A stretch of 7,851 bases of DNA from JABMRP01 sp964444795 (lineage in GTDB: Bacteria > Planctomycetota > Planctomycetia > Pirellulales > Thermoguttaceae), in assembly GCA_964444795.1 (NCBI GenBank), contig CAYUIQ010000329.1, forward strand, positions 1 to 7,851, in the 5' to 3' direction. Under the pieces are notes generated by a model that was given only the letters and a program-made list of their open reading frames with translations, had not been told where the DNA came from and made no database searches. Made by a program: the position numbers and the translations under genes. This document shows, piece after piece, positions 6,543-7,851 of this stretch. The stretch's first letter is position 1. Every line of letters begins with the position of its first letter.

Positions 6543-7814
6543 CTACGGAACCCGCGCCGGCCCACCGTCCCGGATGGCAAAACCGGTCTGATCGTGGTGG
6601 AGGAACACGGTGCCGCCGGTTCCCGGTGCCAGCGGCGTTCGCCGGGAGAAGATCGACCAGCCGGCCGCGCCCGCATCGCCGTAAGCCGCCGTGCCCGGGG
6701 CGGTGACGACACGCACTACCTCGGGCGGCCAGTCTGCCGGCCGACGGTCGTTCTGCTGCCACCTGCCCGAGGCGAAATGGAGATACTTCTGCCGCACGGG
6801 CACGATCACCCGTTTTTCGGGCGTGGCCCAATTGACCACGCCGGTGCCGAAAGTGAAGTAGGGGCGGTTCGCGGAATCGACCGCCTGACGCGAGCCGTTA
6901 AACGTGAACTCGTCGCCCGAGTCGTACGCCAGGCATTGAGCGTCGGCTCGGGCTCGGCTGATCGGCAATTCGACCTCCTCACCGGCCGCATTGCGCCACG
7001 CGCCGTCGGCATCGCGCCGCACGTAATAAACGTTGTATCGGTAGACGGCTTCGTGCAGGCCCTTGTATTTCAACGGTCGCCAGGGGTGCGGCTTGGCGTC
7101 GGTCACCCGGGCCGCATTGTCGTCCTTATGATTCCAGAAGCAGTGGATCGTCTTGCCATCGACACCGGGAAAGAACTGGCAATAGGCGGCCGCCAACCGG
7201 TCGGGTGGATCGAGCCGCATTTCAATCACGCGCTGGGCGTCGCTCCATGTCTTGCCATGGTCCGTGCTGGTGCGCAACGACCACGGCTCCATGTGGCCGC
7301 CGGCCCGATAGAAGAGCCGGATCGTTCCGTCGGCCATCCGCATCGTCTGCGGATAGGTGGCCCGGTCGGTGGGCGGCTCCTGTTCGATCCAGGCCGTGAC
7401 GTCGTACGGCCGCGCGCTCCGCGTATGACGCATCGCCCGGCCGTGACAGCCATAAAAGACGTGCAAGTAGCCCTCGCCGTCGATGCAGATCGAAGGATTT
7501 CCGTGCGCATCGCGGCCCAGCCCGAACTCCGAGGCCCGAACCGGCTCGCTCCAGGTCTTCTCGTCGATGTCATAAGCCGTCACGATCGGCCGTCCGGCGG
7601 AATTCTGAAACGCACAGAAGACCGTCCCCCGGGCGACCACCGCGTGCGGCCCGATCACGTAGTCGTAAAACGGCGTGTAGAATCGTCCGCCCTTGACGAA
7701 TTCCGGCTGGTTGACGGCGAATGCGCGATCGAACGTGGCCTTGGCGTCGTTCTCGGCAGCCGTTGCCACGCCGCTTGTCAGGCAAGCGAACAGTATTGTG
7801 AGAGTGATTCGCAC
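6543..7814 (-). CDS. secreted BNR_4-type (Asp-box) beta-propeller protein, putative glycan-active enzyme
   Basis: A 423-residue protein with a short signal peptide (R2, hydrophobic T4-V16, likely cleavage after A-T-A near residue 19), so exported. The mature part fits the BNR repeat-containing family BNR_4: H-G-N-P (104-107), I-D-G-E-G-Y-L-H-V-F-Y-G-C-H-G (111-125), Y-P-Q-T-M-R (154-159), L-F-Y-R-A-G-G (167-173), and a perfect Asp-box S-T-D-H-G-K-T-W (183-190). A later F-N-G-S...R-P-Y-F-T-F region (305-322) supports continued propeller blades. Relatives include uncharacterised planctomycete proteins and ulvan lyases of families PL24/PL25; H104, H124 and Y169 are spaced like the catalytic residues I recall for PL25, so lyase activity is possible but unproven. 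The stop is TAG at 6543-6545. The start is GTG at 7812-7814, placed correctly for both the signal peptide and a CCGGAG ribosome site. The gene precedes putA on the same strand with a 186-bp gap, so a shared transcript is unlikely. Confidence 0.85.
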   Translation of the reverse strand: MRITLTILFACLTSGVATAAENDAKATFDRAFAVNQPEFVKGGRFYTPFYDYVIGPHAVVARGTVFCAFQNSAGRPIVTAYDIDEKTWSEPVRASEFGLGRDAHGNPSICIDGEGYLHVFYGCHGRAMRHTRSARPYDVTAWIEQEPPTDRATYPQTMRMADGTIRLFYRAGGHMEPWSLRTSTDHGKTWSDAQRVIEMRLDPPDRLAAAYCQFFPGVDGKTIHCFWNHKDDNAARVTDAKPHPWRPLKYKGLHEAVYRYNVYYVRRDADGAWRNAAGEEVELPISRARADAQCLAYDSGDEFTFNGSRQAVDSANRPYFTFGTGVVNWATPEKRVIVPVRQKYLHFASGRWQQNDRRPADWPPEVVRVVTAPGTAAYGDAGAAGWSIFSRRTPLAPGTGGTVFLHHDQTGFAIRDGGPARVP

Positions 7815-7820
7815 GGGATT

Positions 7821-7826
7821 CTCCGG
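7821..7826 (-). promoter_or_regulatory. Shine-Dalgarno site deciding the GTG start of the BNR gene
   Basis: On the minus strand CCGGAG lies 6 bases before the GTG at 7812-7814. No in-frame ATG follows before the hydrophobic core of the signal peptide, so this site fixes a non-ATG start. The other three minus-strand genes have the same CGGAG core at 7-8 bases. Confidence 0.7.
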
Positions 7827-7851
7827 TAGCTGAATTCGTGAGTCGTTTAAC

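Noticed and set aside
5905..6831. Minus-strand 308-residue frame spanning the putA start, the intergenic palindrome and the end of the BNR gene
   Set aside because: It overlaps two well-supported genes in another frame and shows no domain or ribosome site; it stays open only because stop codons are scarce at high GC.
6510..7829. Long plus-strand open frame (439 residues) opposite the BNR gene
   Set aside because: It lies fully antisense to a gene with a signal peptide, Asp-box and family motifs. Its residues are Arg/Gly/Pro/Val-rich without domain motifs, as expected for a GC-rich shadow frame.

Overview
The window is compact and GC-rich, with five protein-coding genes and no RNA genes. It reads like a planctomycete chromosome (Pirellulales-like). 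The reasons are about 63-72% GC in sampled lines of the core genes, a secreted BNR/Asp-box protein of the polysaccharide-processing type, a DUF4139-like protein, a small two-helix membrane protein, and GC-rich palindromes between genes. The taxonomic call is an inference from style; no marker gene is present.

Layout. Bases 1-1134 (+) hold the 3' part of a DUF4139-type protein that starts outside the window. It converges on four genes that all read on the minus strand, in transcription order: a secreted BNR_4-type protein with a GTG start (7814-6543); a 999-residue bifunctional proline dehydrogenase / glutamate-semialdehyde dehydrogenase, PutA (6356-3357); an OLD-family ATPase with a C-terminal TOPRIM nuclease domain (3214-1538); and a 98-residue two-helix membrane protein (1467-1171). 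No stretch longer than 300 bases lacks a gene. The largest gap (6357-6542, 186 bp) holds a perfect 30-bp palindrome and a weaker inverted repeat.

How the genes work together. PutA converts proline to glutamate on its own. The BNR protein probably acts on an extracellular or periplasmic glycan and has no evident pathway link to PutA. The OLD-family gene stands out. Sampled lines are 45-55% GC against 63-67% in putA next door, and the protein belongs to a family of phage-defence nucleases. The gene is bracketed by two inverted copies of one palindromic element (25 of 27 bases identical, at 1488-1514 and 3268-3294). A sigma70-like promoter sits just outside the upstream copy, so its transcript would begin with that hairpin. 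The best reading is a horizontally acquired, stand-alone (class 1-like) OLD defence gene inserted between putA and the small membrane-protein gene. No helicase, reverse transcriptase or other defence partner is visible.

All four minus-strand starts carry a GGAG core preceded by C (CGGAG) 6-8 bases upstream, which supports the chosen starts, including the GTG of the BNR gene.
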